DNA of 6,874 nucleotides from Prevotellaceae bacterium (GCA_031285695.1 JAITVR010000057.1:1-6874); one strand, 5' to 3'; counted from the first letter of the stretch, positions 1 to 6,834 are shown. Made by a program: numbers and translations. The notes: generated by a model not told the origin, from the letters alone.

Positions 1-51
1 AGTTACGGCTTGCACGTTGATATTATCGAGCTTCCGTACAACGCTCGGCAT
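1..51 (-). CDS. Start of an unidentified minus-strand gene, cut by the window edge
   Basis: An ATG at 51-49 on the minus strand opens a frame that runs without a stop to the window edge and reads MPSVVRKLDNINVQAVT. An in-frame TGA lies four codons before the ATG, so no earlier start in this frame is likely. A GAGG sits seven bases before the ATG, and a leftward TACCTTTG promoter element lies about 60 bases upstream. These two signals are the main support. I do not recognise the protein from 17 residues. A competing plus-strand frame covers the same bases, open from the edge to a TAA at 100-102 and ending in KTKQPQG; it would be the tail of a gene convergent with ispF. I prefer the minus-strand reading because of the promoter, but confidence is low. 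Confidence 0.42.
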   Translation of the reverse strand, partial: MPSVVRKLDNINVQAVT

Positions 52-110
52 GCTTACGCCTCAAGTCATCTTGCTGTCAAAACCAAGCAGCCCCAAGGGT
101 AAATACGGCG

Positions 111-118
111 CAAAGGTA
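111..118 (-). promoter_or_regulatory. Bacteroidota -7 promoter element (TACCTTTG), facing left
   Basis: The minus strand reads TACCTTTG followed by CGCCG, a full match to the Bacteroidota -7 consensus TAnnTTTG. It lies between the 3' end of ispF and the putative gene start at 51, and would give a leader of roughly 50 bases. No TTG is present 17-23 bases upstream, so the -33 half is weak. The 8-mer has six fixed bases and also occurs by chance inside genes of this window, so the call rests mainly on position. Confidence 0.5.
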
Positions 119-143
119 GGAAAATAATTCGGAATAGTGTGCT

Positions 144-638
144 CTAAGAACCCTTGACCTTTTCTACCAGCACGGTGGCGTAGGCGGCTACGCCTTCTTC
201 GCGCCCAACAAACCCAATGCCTTCGGAGGTGGTGGCCTTAAGGCTGATTTGCTCTTGGCTTACCTGCATTACGGCGGATAGGCGCTGCTGCATTTTTTCT
301 ATAAATGATTGAATTTTAGGTCGTTGCAAAATAAGCGTTATGTCGGCGTTGACTAATTCGTAGCCTTTTTTGCGGAGCAAGTCCATTACTTTTTGCAGCA
401 AAATTTTGCTGTCAATATTTTTGTACGCCGCATCGTTGTCGGGAAAGTGGTGGCCTATGTCGCGCAGGTTGGCTGCGCCCAAAAGCGCATCGCACAGGGC
501 GTGAATGAGCACATCGCCATCGGAGTGGGCTACGCAGCCCTTGCTGTGCGCCACCTCAATGCCGCCAAGCCACAGCGGCAATCCTTCGGCTAAGCGGTGC
601 ACATCGTAGCCGTTACCTATGCGAAAGTTGCAGCCCAT
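144..638 (-). CDS. ispF: 2-C-methyl-D-erythritol 2,4-cyclodiphosphate synthase IspF
   Basis: IspF is a cytoplasmic enzyme of the MEP isoprenoid pathway. It cyclises 4-diphosphocytidyl-2-C-methyl-D-erythritol 2-phosphate to 2-C-methyl-D-erythritol 2,4-cyclodiphosphate with release of CMP, and the family works as a trimer with a divalent metal. The 164-residue protein has the usual family length. GYDVHRL near the start gives metal ligands D12 and H14; HSDGDVLIHALCDALLGA at 38-55 supplies the third ligand H46; DIGHHFPD follows at 60-67. The family signature TTSEGIGFVGREEG at 136-149 contains the nucleotide-binding Thr and Glu. These positions sit four higher than in the E. coli enzyme because of a slightly longer N-terminus. 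The ATG at 638 follows the porV stop after five A residues, inside a run of eight A, so ispF is probably co-transcribed and perhaps translationally coupled with porV. There is no Shine-Dalgarno sequence. The frame is intact, every key residue is present, and the stop is TAG. Confidence 0.97.
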   Translation of the reverse strand: MGCNFRIGNGYDVHRLAEGLPLWLGGIEVAHSKGCVAHSDGDVLIHALCDALLGAANLRDIGHHFPDNDAAYKNIDSKILLQKVMDLLRKKGYELVNADITLILQRPKIQSFIEKMQQRLSAVMQVSQEQISLKATTSEGIGFVGREEGVAAYATVLVEKVKGS

Positions 639-643
639 TTTTT

Positions 644-1840
644 TTATTCCCGAGAAGAATTTACGCCGCTTCGCACGCGCTGCACGTTGAGGTCGAATAG
701 CAGCGAAACGCGGAGCGTGTTCGACAGCGGGTCGTTGGTGGTAAAGGGGTACAGGTACGAAAGGTCTAAGGTAAGAAAGGTGTACTTGATGCCTGCGCCA
801 AAGGTAAGGTAGCGGCGGTTGCCCTTGCGCTTGGAGTCGTGAAAGTAGCCGCCACGAGCAAAAAACGCATTGTTGTAGGCGTACTCTACGCCAAAGCCAA
901 ACATAACTTCGCTCAACTCCTCGCCGGCACCGTAGGGAGCATCGTAAAAGGATTGTATCATGCCCTCCACCACGCTTACGTTGTTGTCCATGCCCATCAG
1001 AATAGCTCTGTTGCCATCGATTTCGGGCGGAGTGGGAACTAAGAGTTTGCTTAGCTCCAAGCCGCCGGTAAAGCTGTTTTGCTCATCAACATTGTACGTA
1101 TATCGACCGCCAACGCGCAGGTTGGTGGGTAGCGAGTATTTTTCAGCATTTTCGGAGTACGAAACTTTTGTACCCATATTGCTAATTGTCCAGCCAAGGC
1201 CGTAGCTGTTTCCTACGTGCTCGTTTTGGTAGTACATGCCAACATCGGCGCCAAAGCCGTTGGCTGGAGAAAGGCCGCCAACGCTGCCCCAACCCAAACC
1301 AGCTGCGTAAAAGCCGCCGGTAAGGTCGGAGCGAATGTAGCGCAGGGTTAGCGAGCCGCTAAGGTGCTCGCCGAATTTGCGCGCATAGGCCACATCAATA
1401 GAACATTCATAGGGGTTTACGTTTTCTAACTGAATACCCTGGTCGTCCACAATGGCCATTTCGCCTAAGCGAAAGTAGCGAATGGAGCCGCTCACGCTTT
1501 GGTTGTTATCCACACGGTTGAAGTAGCTGAGGTACACAACGCTCACATCACTTACCAAGCCTGCCAACCACGGCACGTACGATAGGCCTACGCCCATTTT
1601 GGGCAGGGCAAAGGGGTACTTTGCGGCGTTCCAGTGCTGCGAATTTACATCGGGGCTGGTAGCCACGCCCATGTCGCCCATGCTAGCGCCGCGGGCATCG
1701 GGGGCTACGTTGAGTATGGGAACGGCGACCTGTATGGGGTTGTGGGTTTTCTTCATGCCCTGCGCAGCGGCGCAAAGAGGCAACAGGTTTACTGCCCAAA
1801 AAAGAAGAAATATGCGGAGTTTGAACGTATTTTGTAGCAT
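644..1840 (-). CDS. porV: Type IX secretion system outer membrane protein PorV (LptO)
   Basis: PorV is an outer-membrane beta-barrel of the FadL type. It carries T9SS cargo from the translocon to the attachment complex with PorU, and is needed for modification and surface anchoring of cargo. The 398-residue protein begins with a signal peptide: basic residues at 7 and 9, a hydrophobic core, then CAAAQ with probable cleavage after A26. Right after this come NVAPDARGASMGDMGVATSP and NSQHW, the strongly conserved N-terminal block of PorV (about 44-70). The rest alternates glycine and aromatic strands typical of a barrel. I chose the ATG at 1840. An in-frame TTG at 1873 would add 11 residues before the signal peptide, and it lies inside the predicted promoter at 1871-1901. 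The gene follows porU after 35 bases and precedes ispF by five. A candidate promoter in front could uncouple it from porU. No defects are visible. Confidence 0.95.
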   Translation of the reverse strand: MLQNTFKLRIFLLFWAVNLLPLCAAAQGMKKTHNPIQVAVPILNVAPDARGASMGDMGVATSPDVNSQHWNAAKYPFALPKMGVGLSYVPWLAGLVSDVSVVYLSYFNRVDNNQSVSGSIRYFRLGEMAIVDDQGIQLENVNPYECSIDVAYARKFGEHLSGSLTLRYIRSDLTGGFYAAGLGWGSVGGLSPANGFGADVGMYYQNEHVGNSYGLGWTISNMGTKVSYSENAEKYSLPTNLRVGGRYTYNVDEQNSFTGGLELSKLLVPTPPEIDGNRAILMGMDNNVSVVEGMIQSFYDAPYGAGEELSEVMFGFGVEYAYNNAFFARGGYFHDSKRKGNRRYLTFGAGIKYTFLTLDLSYLYPFTTNDPLSNTLRVSLLFDLNVQRVRSGVNSSRE

Positions 1841-1870
1841 TGAAAATGGTTGGCATTTTTTTGCGCCAAG

Positions 1871-1901
1871 CAAAGTTAATTTAAAATGACTAACTTTTCA
1901 A
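1871..1901 (-). promoter_or_regulatory. Internal promoter for porV-ispF, overlapping the porU stop codon
   Basis: On the minus strand TTG (1901-1899) is followed by 20 bases and then TAACTTTG (1878-1871). This fits the Bacteroidota promoter consensus TTG-N17-23-TAnnTTTG in both halves and in spacing. The TAA of the -7 element is the porU stop codon itself. Transcription would begin around 1865 and leave a leader of about 25 bases before the porV ATG at 1840. It is the best two-part promoter match found in the window. It has not been tested, and such short motifs do arise by chance. Confidence 0.55.
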
Positions 1902-4900
1902 GCTTCTCGGTGATTTCGCCGTTGCTACAACGAACTTTAGCTTTGTACAGGTAAGTTCCGCGCCCCAATTTTCCGCCGTAGTCATCGCGGCCGTCCCACT
2001 CAATGGGTGCGCTGCGCAGCGCGCTGCCTTCGGGTATGGTGTGCCGAATGGTTTTTACCAACTTTCCGGTAATGGTAAACACCTGAATGAGCGCTTCCAT
2101 GCCAACGTAGGGGCGGTTGTGCTCAAAAAAGAAGGCAGTTTTTTGTGTAAACGGGTTGGGGTAGTTTAATAGTCGGTTGATGGTAAATTTTTCTTCGTTG
2201 GCCACCACCATTTCTACGCTTTGCTCGGCGGAGTTGTTGGCCGCGTCCCACACTTTTAGCGTGGCGGTGTGCAGTCCTTGCGCAAGCGGCGGAATGGGAA
2301 ATTCGATGCGCCCCTGCGTGTAGCTGTCGGGCGCGGCGGTGTAGTAGCTGTTGAGCGTGTAGGTTTTTCCTGCGGGGTGCAGCCGCAGCGTAATGTCGCG
2401 CCCCACGCCGTTGCCGGTAGTGTTTACGCCGCTGCTGTCGGCTATGAGCGCCACCAGCGTGGGCGATTCGTTTACCGTGCCGCCCGGCACCCAGCGCTCG
2501 CTGTTCATATAAATACGCAGGGTTGGCGGCGCGCTATCTACCACAGGATTGGCCGAAACGCCGCCTACAAGTACCGGCGTGCTGCCGGCTACCAAGCTGC
2601 CTCCGGCTTTGCCTGCGTAGGTAATTTTTCCCTTTCCTACTTCGGGTAAAATATCCTGCGGCACAATAAATTTTGCTGAAAATAGTCCGTTTTTTGTAGT
2701 AACTTTTCCCTTATAAATGGTGTTGGTTTGCGCACGGTAGGCAAAGGGCACGCCGCTGTTGCCCAGGGTTTGCTTGCGTTGCTCTTTGTCAAAAACGGTT
2801 ACCACAAGCGTATCGTTTGCGCTGCCTTCTACCGTTCCGCTAATGCTGCTTCTTTCCAGCGCGCGTAGCGTGTCAATGGTTTTATTGTTTACCGAATCGG
2901 TTTTTGCGGTAAGCGTTGCAAAATTTATTTTGAGCGCAGGGTCGCCCAGCAGCGAAAAGTTGAGCTGGTTGATGCCCGTGGCGGTGTTGTTTTTGGTGCG
3001 CCGCACGATTTCGCCCAAGCGGTAATTTTTTCCGCTCTCATCTTTTTTAAAAAACTGCTGAATAAATTCTCTGTTCAGCTCGGCGTTGGCGTTGGAGTAA
3101 ACCAAGCGCGTGGTGGAAAGCATGGCAATGCCGCCGCCTTTTTCGAGAAACAAAACCTCCTCGCCGGCCGAAATATGCCACGGGTCGTCAAAGCGGCTGA
3201 ACTCGCAGGTGGCGGTAACAAAAATGGGAAATCGAGTTCGGTTTGTCCACTTTTGAATGTCGGCAACGGTAAGCACCTGCTTGTGCGAAAGCCACTCATC
3301 GTTGGCGTGCCCTGTGTAGTTAAACAGCAGCGCGCCGGCGTTTATTGCCGAGTTAATTTCTTCGGTAACAGACGGATAACGCTGCCCCATGGGCGTCGAA
3401 ATTCGTTGGTAATCGTCCAAGTAAATTTTATTTACGTAAAAATTCGGCGACGAATCCATAATAAAATTCCCCAGCTCTTCGCTTTGCTGCATGTGGATAT
3501 TTCCGTCCTCATCGTCGGCTAAAAAAATGCACCTGTTTACCCAGTCGCCGCCGAGGTCGGAGTAGTATTTTTCGAGCTTATCGGCAAGCGTGCCGGCCTG
3601 CTCGGCGTTGTACACAGGGAAGCGCCCAATGGCCATGTCCAGCGCGCCGTGCATGCCGGCGTTGTCTAAGTATTCGTTGTCATCGAGCAGCACAAAAAAG
3701 TCGTCGCTCACAAACGAAAAATCTCTCGTCAGCGAGTTATCCGACTGAAAAGTTGGAATAAATCCCACGCCTTTTTTACCCTGAAAATTCACGTAAGTGC
3801 CGCTGCCAAACAGCAGCAAATATTTGGGTGCAGTCGCGGAATTTCGTCGGTAAAACATGCGCACAAAGTTGCGTATGGCGCTCACATCGGCTATGCCGCT
3901 CGAAAATTCGTTATATACTTGTTCGGTGGTAGCCACCAGCACGTTCATGCCATCGTGCCTGCGGTGAAAGTTGGCTACGCGCACAGCCTGCACCTCAAAA
4001 TCGGGGTGCGCTACAATTACCATTTCGTACGTTTTCAGCTGCTCGCCGTGCAAGTTTTGGTTGCCAATTTCGCCCACCAATTCGGGCGTCATGGCCATGT
4101 CTTCGGTAAAGGCAAGGTACTCTTTTAGTACCGCTGTTGAATCAATAAATCCAAAATTTCCCGAAGCAGAAATTCCGCCAATTTCTTTTACCTCATTGAG
4201 CTTCGTAACGTCCCACACGCGCACTCCGCCGCGTGCTGCGCTGATGTTGAACTTGGTGGTTTTTCCGTTTACCGTTTTGCTATCGCGAAAAAGCAGCTGC
4301 GCGTTTTTCAGCTCCAGCTTTGCCCGCGCGTTGAGCGTAATAAAGTCGAGCACGCCTGTGTTGTCGGCGGTACTTTTTTTGTAGGTAAGTGTAACGTTCA
4401 CATTTTCGCTGCTCAGCGGAATATTTTCAAACAGCGCCGTGTCCACGTTCATCGCCGCATCGCCCTCACGCGGCGGTATGCTAAAGGTATTTTCCGCGCC
4501 GCCATTTACCGCCACCGAGTAGTTCGAGGGGTTGTTGGCGGCGGCACAAATGTACAGCTTCAGCTCGGGATTTTCGGTGTGTAAAGACGGAATTGTAAAC
4601 GAAAAATTGCGCTGCGCTGTGCGGTCAAAATATTCGCCAAAAAATCGCCGACCCGAGCGCCACAGGTTGGTATCAATGCGCTCGTGGTAGTCGCGGTAAT
4701 CGTAGGTTTCGGTTTCGTCAGCAGCGGTTGCGGCTTGCGCCAGCATGGGCATTTCGCGCGTTGTTTTGCTGTTGGTAATATAAATGTAGGCTGCGTCGTC
4801 AAACTCATTTTGCGCGTGGCGAAACAGCTTTTTTTGCGCATCGTATGTCCAAATATTTTGCGCTTCGGCGTAAAAAAACATGCTGCCGCCGCTCAGCCGC

Positions 4901-5583
4901 GTAGGCTGCTGCGCAAGGTCATCGGGGGCAAGCTCGTTGTTGCGGCGCGGCAGCTCGCGGCAGCCGTTGCTCCACACGCTCACTTCGGCCGCATTGGCAA
5001 ATCCCCACTCGCGCAGCGTGGCTTCAGTCAGCTTGTACACGCCTGTTTTTTTTACGCGCAGCTTCACCCATTTTCCGCTGCTCAGCACGGAACTTGTGGC
5101 CTCTGTTACCGCCTTTGGTTGCGCGGCGCGCAGCTGCGTAGCGGGAGTTGTTGGCAAAATATTTTCGGTAAACGAAAGCGAAAAATTGGTAATGCGCTCC
5201 ACCTGTCCGTTGGCGTTTTTGCGCAGCGGAAGTAGCGTTACGCGCAGCTTTTCAGCACCGCGTTCAAGCATGGATTCTTGCGTCAATTCAAAGTTTTGCT
5301 TGAGCGAAATGTTTTGCATTTTGCGCAGCTCGTTGGCGGGTACCGGCTCGGTTTCGTACTGCGCCAACGTTGCGCTGCGCGAGGTTGAAAACACTTCGGT
5401 GTACAGCGGCAACCGCTGCGCGCTGGGCGTTGCGCCGCGAAAGTGCAACTGCGGATAAGCTACGCTACGCGCCGTGGCCGAGGTGTCCTTATCCCACCAC
5501 TGCAAGCTACGCGTGTACGTTTGCGCTTGCGCAAAAAAGTGCAGGCACAACAAAAAAAGAAGAAGAATTATGCCCTTTATCAT
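1876..5583 (-). CDS. porU: Type IX secretion system sortase PorU (gingipain-like, peptidase C25 family)
   Basis: PorU is the cell-surface sortase of the T9SS. In studied species it removes the C-terminal signal of cargo proteins and links them to anionic LPS, working with PorV. From the ATG at 5583 the protein has 1235 residues, close to known PorU sizes. Residues 1-20 form a signal peptide (MIKG, a leucine-rich core, FFAQAQ; cleavage probably after A20). A beta-rich N-terminal region follows, including SNGCRELPRRN and the FFYAEAQNIWTY segment. The C25 domain spans about 517-885, with catalytic H759 in NYTGHANDEW and C793 in TATCEFSRFDDP. Their 34-residue spacing is close to that of gingipain RgpB. 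The domain ends at LLGDPALKINF. Ig-like strands lead to a C-terminal domain (1138-1235) with NYPNPF, EWDGRDDYGGKLGRGTYLYK and EKLEKLVILN. The upstream ATG at 5715 is in frame, but its 44 extra codons cross a repeat element and would bury the signal peptide, so I reject it. Confidence 0.95.
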   Translation of the reverse strand: MIKGIILLLFLLCLHFFAQAQTYTRSLQWWDKDTSATARSVAYPQLHFRGATPSAQRLPLYTEVFSTSRSATLAQYETEPVPANELRKMQNISLKQNFELTQESMLERGAEKLRVTLLPLRKNANGQVERITNFSLSFTENILPTTPATQLRAAQPKAVTEATSSVLSSGKWVKLRVKKTGVYKLTEATLREWGFANAAEVSVWSNGCRELPRRNNELAPDDLAQQPTRLSGGSMFFYAEAQNIWTYDAQKKLFRHAQNEFDDAAYIYITNSKTTREMPMLAQAATAADETETYDYRDYHERIDTNLWRSGRRFFGEYFDRTAQRNFSFTIPSLHTENPELKLYICAAANNPSNYSVAVNGGAENTFSIPPREGDAAMNVDTALFENIPLSSENVNVTLTYKKSTADNTGVLDFITLNARAKLELKNAQLLFRDSKTVNGKTTKFNISAARGGVRVWDVTKLNEVKEIGGISASGNFGFIDSTAVLKEYLAFTEDMAMTPELVGEIGNQNLHGEQLKTYEMVIVAHPDFEVQAVRVANFHRRHDGMNVLVATTEQVYNEFSSGIADVSAIRNFVRMFYRRNSATAPKYLLLFGSGTYVNFQGKKGVGFIPTFQSDNSLTRDFSFVSDDFFVLLDDNEYLDNAGMHGALDMAIGRFPVYNAEQAGTLADKLEKYYSDLGGDWVNRCIFLADDEDGNIHMQQSEELGNFIMDSSPNFYVNKIYLDDYQRISTPMGQRYPSVTEEINSAINAGALLFNYTGHANDEWLSHKQVLTVADIQKWTNRTRFPIFVTATCEFSRFDDPWHISAGEEVLFLEKGGGIAMLSTTRLVYSNANAELNREFIQQFFKKDESGKNYRLGEIVRRTKNNTATGINQLNFSLLGDPALKINFATLTAKTDSVNNKTIDTLRALERSSISGTVEGSANDTLVVTVFDKEQRKQTLGNSGVPFAYRAQTNTIYKGKVTTKNGLFSAKFIVPQDILPEVGKGKITYAGKAGGSLVAGSTPVLVGGVSANPVVDSAPPTLRIYMNSERWVPGGTVNESPTLVALIADSSGVNTTGNGVGRDITLRLHPAGKTYTLNSYYTAAPDSYTQGRIEFPIPPLAQGLHTATLKVWDAANNSAEQSVEMVVANEEKFTINRLLNYPNPFTQKTAFFFEHNRPYVGMEALIQVFTITGKLVKTIRHTIPEGSALRSAPIEWDGRDDYGGKLGRGTYLYKAKVRCSNGEITEKLEKLVILN

Positions 5584-5665
5584 GCTGAGCGAAGCGAAGC
5601 ATCTCAAGTTCGCACCATGATGAAAACTTGTTTTAACACGAGATGCTTCGCTTCGCTCAGCATGA
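5580..5665. repeat. REPIN-like palindromic element, two inverted 26-bp REP-type arms
   Basis: Positions 5580-5605 (TCATGCTGAGCGAAGCGAAG plus CATCTC) and 5640-5665 are perfect reverse complements over 26 bp, separated by a 34-base spacer. Each arm also has ATGCT and AGCAT at its ends and an internal GCGAAGCGAAGC, so it can fold into a small hairpin by itself, as REP sequences do. Inside the spacer CAAGTT (5605-5610) and AACTTG (5625-5630) are also inverted. Related GAGCGAAGCGAAG repeats are common in environmental genomes and give false ORFs containing HAERSEAS-like peptides, which is the case here in both directions. The size (86 bp) and two-arm architecture fit a REPIN, an element mobilised in trans by RAYT (IS200/IS605-like) transposases; no such gene is in the window. 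The element lies between porU and the divergent PorP/SprF gene, and its left end contains the porU start codon. Confidence 0.85.
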
Positions 5666-5728
5666 CAACCTACATGCTTAAAGTGCATAATTTTGAAAAT
5701 AGTTTGCTTTTTCATTCTTTTTAACGAG

Positions 5729-5736
5729 CAAAATAA
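5729..5736 (-). promoter_or_regulatory. Weak candidate -7 element for porU
   Basis: The minus strand reads TTATTTTG here, one mismatch (second base) from the Bacteroidota TAnnTTTG element. It is the nearest match to that element that I found between the porU ATG and the divergent gene. A transcript from it would start near 5722, giving a leader of about 140 bases that contains the whole REPIN-like hairpin before the ATG at 5583. No TTG lies at the right distance upstream. I regard this as a guess by position; the true porU promoter may differ. Confidence 0.2.
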
Positions 5737-5757
5737 CCTGCAAGATAAGCATTTTTC

Positions 5758-5765
5758 TACCTTTG
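5758..5765 (+). promoter_or_regulatory. Bacteroidota -7 promoter element (TACCTTTG) of the PorP/SprF gene
   Basis: TACCTTTG matches TAnnTTTG fully and ends nine bases before the ATG at 5775. Since transcription normally starts a few bases after this element, the mRNA would begin near 5770-5773 and be leaderless or nearly so. The -33 half is poor: CTG rather than TTG at 5738-5740, with 17-base spacing. The in-frame TTG at 5763 lies within this element, so it cannot serve as the start codon of a transcript made from it. Confidence 0.6.
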
Positions 5766-5785
5766 TTAATTAGCATGCTTGTTAA
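5766..5785. promoter_or_regulatory. Interrupted palindrome over the predicted transcription and translation start
   Basis: TTAA-TT-AGCATGCT-TG-TTAA is symmetric at 16 of 20 positions, with an 8-bp perfect core (5772-5779) that contains the ATG at 5775. It abuts the TACCTTTG element, a place where a repressor could act. No repressor gene is in the window and the AT-rich arms could match by chance, so the operator role is only an inference. Confidence 0.25.
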
Positions 5786-6806
5786 AAATTCTCATAAAAA
5801 ATTGCTCGTAGCGCTCGCCTTGGTAGTGAGCGCGGTAAGCGTGTGGGCGCAAGATGTTAGTTTTAGCCAGCCCTACGCTGCGCCGCTGTACCTCAATCCT
5901 GCCTACTCGGGCGTGGCGGAATTTTCGCGCGTGGGCGCAAATTTTCGCTACCAGTGGGCGGCTTTTGGCGAGCCGTACACCACCTACGCCGTTTTTGCCG
6001 ACCAGTACTTCGACGATTACAAAAGCGGACTGGGGTTTTCTGCCGTAAGCGACCGGCAGGCGAACGGCGCCATGGTGCAGTCGAATTTTGGCGCATCGTA
6101 CGCCTATAATTTGCGGCTTGCCGAAAAAACTTTTCTGCGCTTTGGCCTTCAAGCGCAGCTGGGCGCTACATCGGCCAACGCCGCCAAGCTCATTTTCCCC
6201 GACATGCTTTCGCCCGACGGTAGCTCAACTTCGCTTGAGCCCTACGCCGCCGAGCAGCGCTCCTACTTCGATGTGGCGGTGGGCAGCGTTTTTTCGCACA
6301 GCATATTTTTTGCGGGCGCAGCCCTGCATCACCTCATGGGCAGCCCCGAGGTGGAGGTGCTGGGGCAGCCGGTTGTTATTCCACGCAAGCTTACGCTCCA
6401 CGCAGGCTGCAACATTCCACTGGGGCAGCGCAATGCATACTCTTACTACAATAATGGTGAAAAAACAACCACCATTTCACCAAATGCAATAGTTTGGCTG
6501 CAAGGAATTTACACATCATATGCGGTAGGGGCAAACCTTAGCTTAAGCAGTTTTTCGTTGGGCGCATTTTATAAGTCAGCGTTGAAATCATCGGCGCACT
6601 TTCTTTCGCTTAGCGCAGGCTACTCCGGCGCCTGGTTTGCGCTTGGCTACTCTTTCGACATTGGAAAAATAAGCCGTGCGGCCGGCGGCTACCTGCCAAA
6701 TACGCACGAGGTTTCGCTCATTTTTAAGGTAAAAAAACGACAGCGCGACAGCTTTAGGCGGCAGTGGGAAACGCCCTACAAGGTACAGAATACGCCTATT
6801 CTTTAA
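5775..6806 (+). CDS. PorP/SprF family type IX secretion system outer membrane protein
   Basis: PorP/SprF proteins are outer-membrane beta-barrels of Bacteroidota. PorP works with the PorK/L/M/N core of the T9SS, and SprF helps export the gliding adhesin SprB; many paralogues exist, so the exact role here is unknown. The 343-residue protein has a signal peptide (MLVKNSHKK, hydrophobic core, VWAQ; cleavage probably after A25). The family opening QDVSFSQPYAAPLYLNPAYS follows, and then FRYQWAAFGEPYTTYAVFAD. FGLQAQLG, YFDVAVGSVF, FAGAALHHL and the end GYSFDIGK with THEVSLIFKV also fit this family. The ATG at 5775 is chosen because the in-frame TTG at 5763 lies in the promoter element. The gene is divergent from porU across 191 bases. 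Neither porKLMN nor a large adhesin gene is within view, so the porP/sprF distinction cannot be made. Codon choice becomes more AT-rich around 6421-6540. Confidence 0.93.
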   Translation: MLVKNSHKKLLVALALVVSAVSVWAQDVSFSQPYAAPLYLNPAYSGVAEFSRVGANFRYQWAAFGEPYTTYAVFADQYFDDYKSGLGFSAVSDRQANGAMVQSNFGASYAYNLRLAEKTFLRFGLQAQLGATSANAAKLIFPDMLSPDGSSTSLEPYAAEQRSYFDVAVGSVFSHSIFFAGAALHHLMGSPEVEVLGQPVVIPRKLTLHAGCNIPLGQRNAYSYYNNGEKTTTISPNAIVWLQGIYTSYAVGANLSLSSFSLGAFYKSALKSSAHFLSLSAGYSGAWFALGYSFDIGKISRAAGGYLPNTHEVSLIFKVKKRQRDSFRRQWETPYKVQNTPIL

Positions 6807-6834
6807 CTATTTATAACAAGAAATAAGAGGTAAT

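Noticed and set aside
1..102. Plus-strand open frame ending at TAA 100-102, tail ...LAVKTKQPQG
   Set aside because: It has no recognisable family motif, and the leftward promoter element and GAGG favour the minus-strand reading. It was not ruled out.
416..423. TATTTTTG, a plus-strand match to TAnnTTTG
   Set aside because: It lies inside ispF and antisense to it, with no TTG at proper spacing and no gene behind it, so it is a chance match.
1841..1873. porV extension from TTG 1873
   Set aside because: The extra 11 residues precede a complete signal peptide beginning at the ATG 1840, and the TTG is part of the promoter element.
1938..1945. TAGCTTTG, a plus-strand match to TAnnTTTG
   Set aside because: It is antisense inside the 3' end of porU with no plus-strand gene to drive. 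Its presence shows that the bare 8-mer is weak evidence.
4684..5458. Long plus-strand frames of 183 and 192 codons opposite porU
   Set aside because: They lie wholly within the well-supported porU coding region. Their composition reflects the GC-rich third positions of the sense gene.
5580..5665. The long inverted repeat as a rho-independent terminator or a CRISPR unit
   Set aside because: Neither arm is followed by a T-run, the element lies at gene starts rather than ends, and there is only one inverted pair with no direct-repeat and spacer series.
5443..5724. Plus-strand open frame of 93 codons with a HAERSEAS peptide
   Set aside because: It is the reverse reading of porU and of the palindromic repeat, with no family features.
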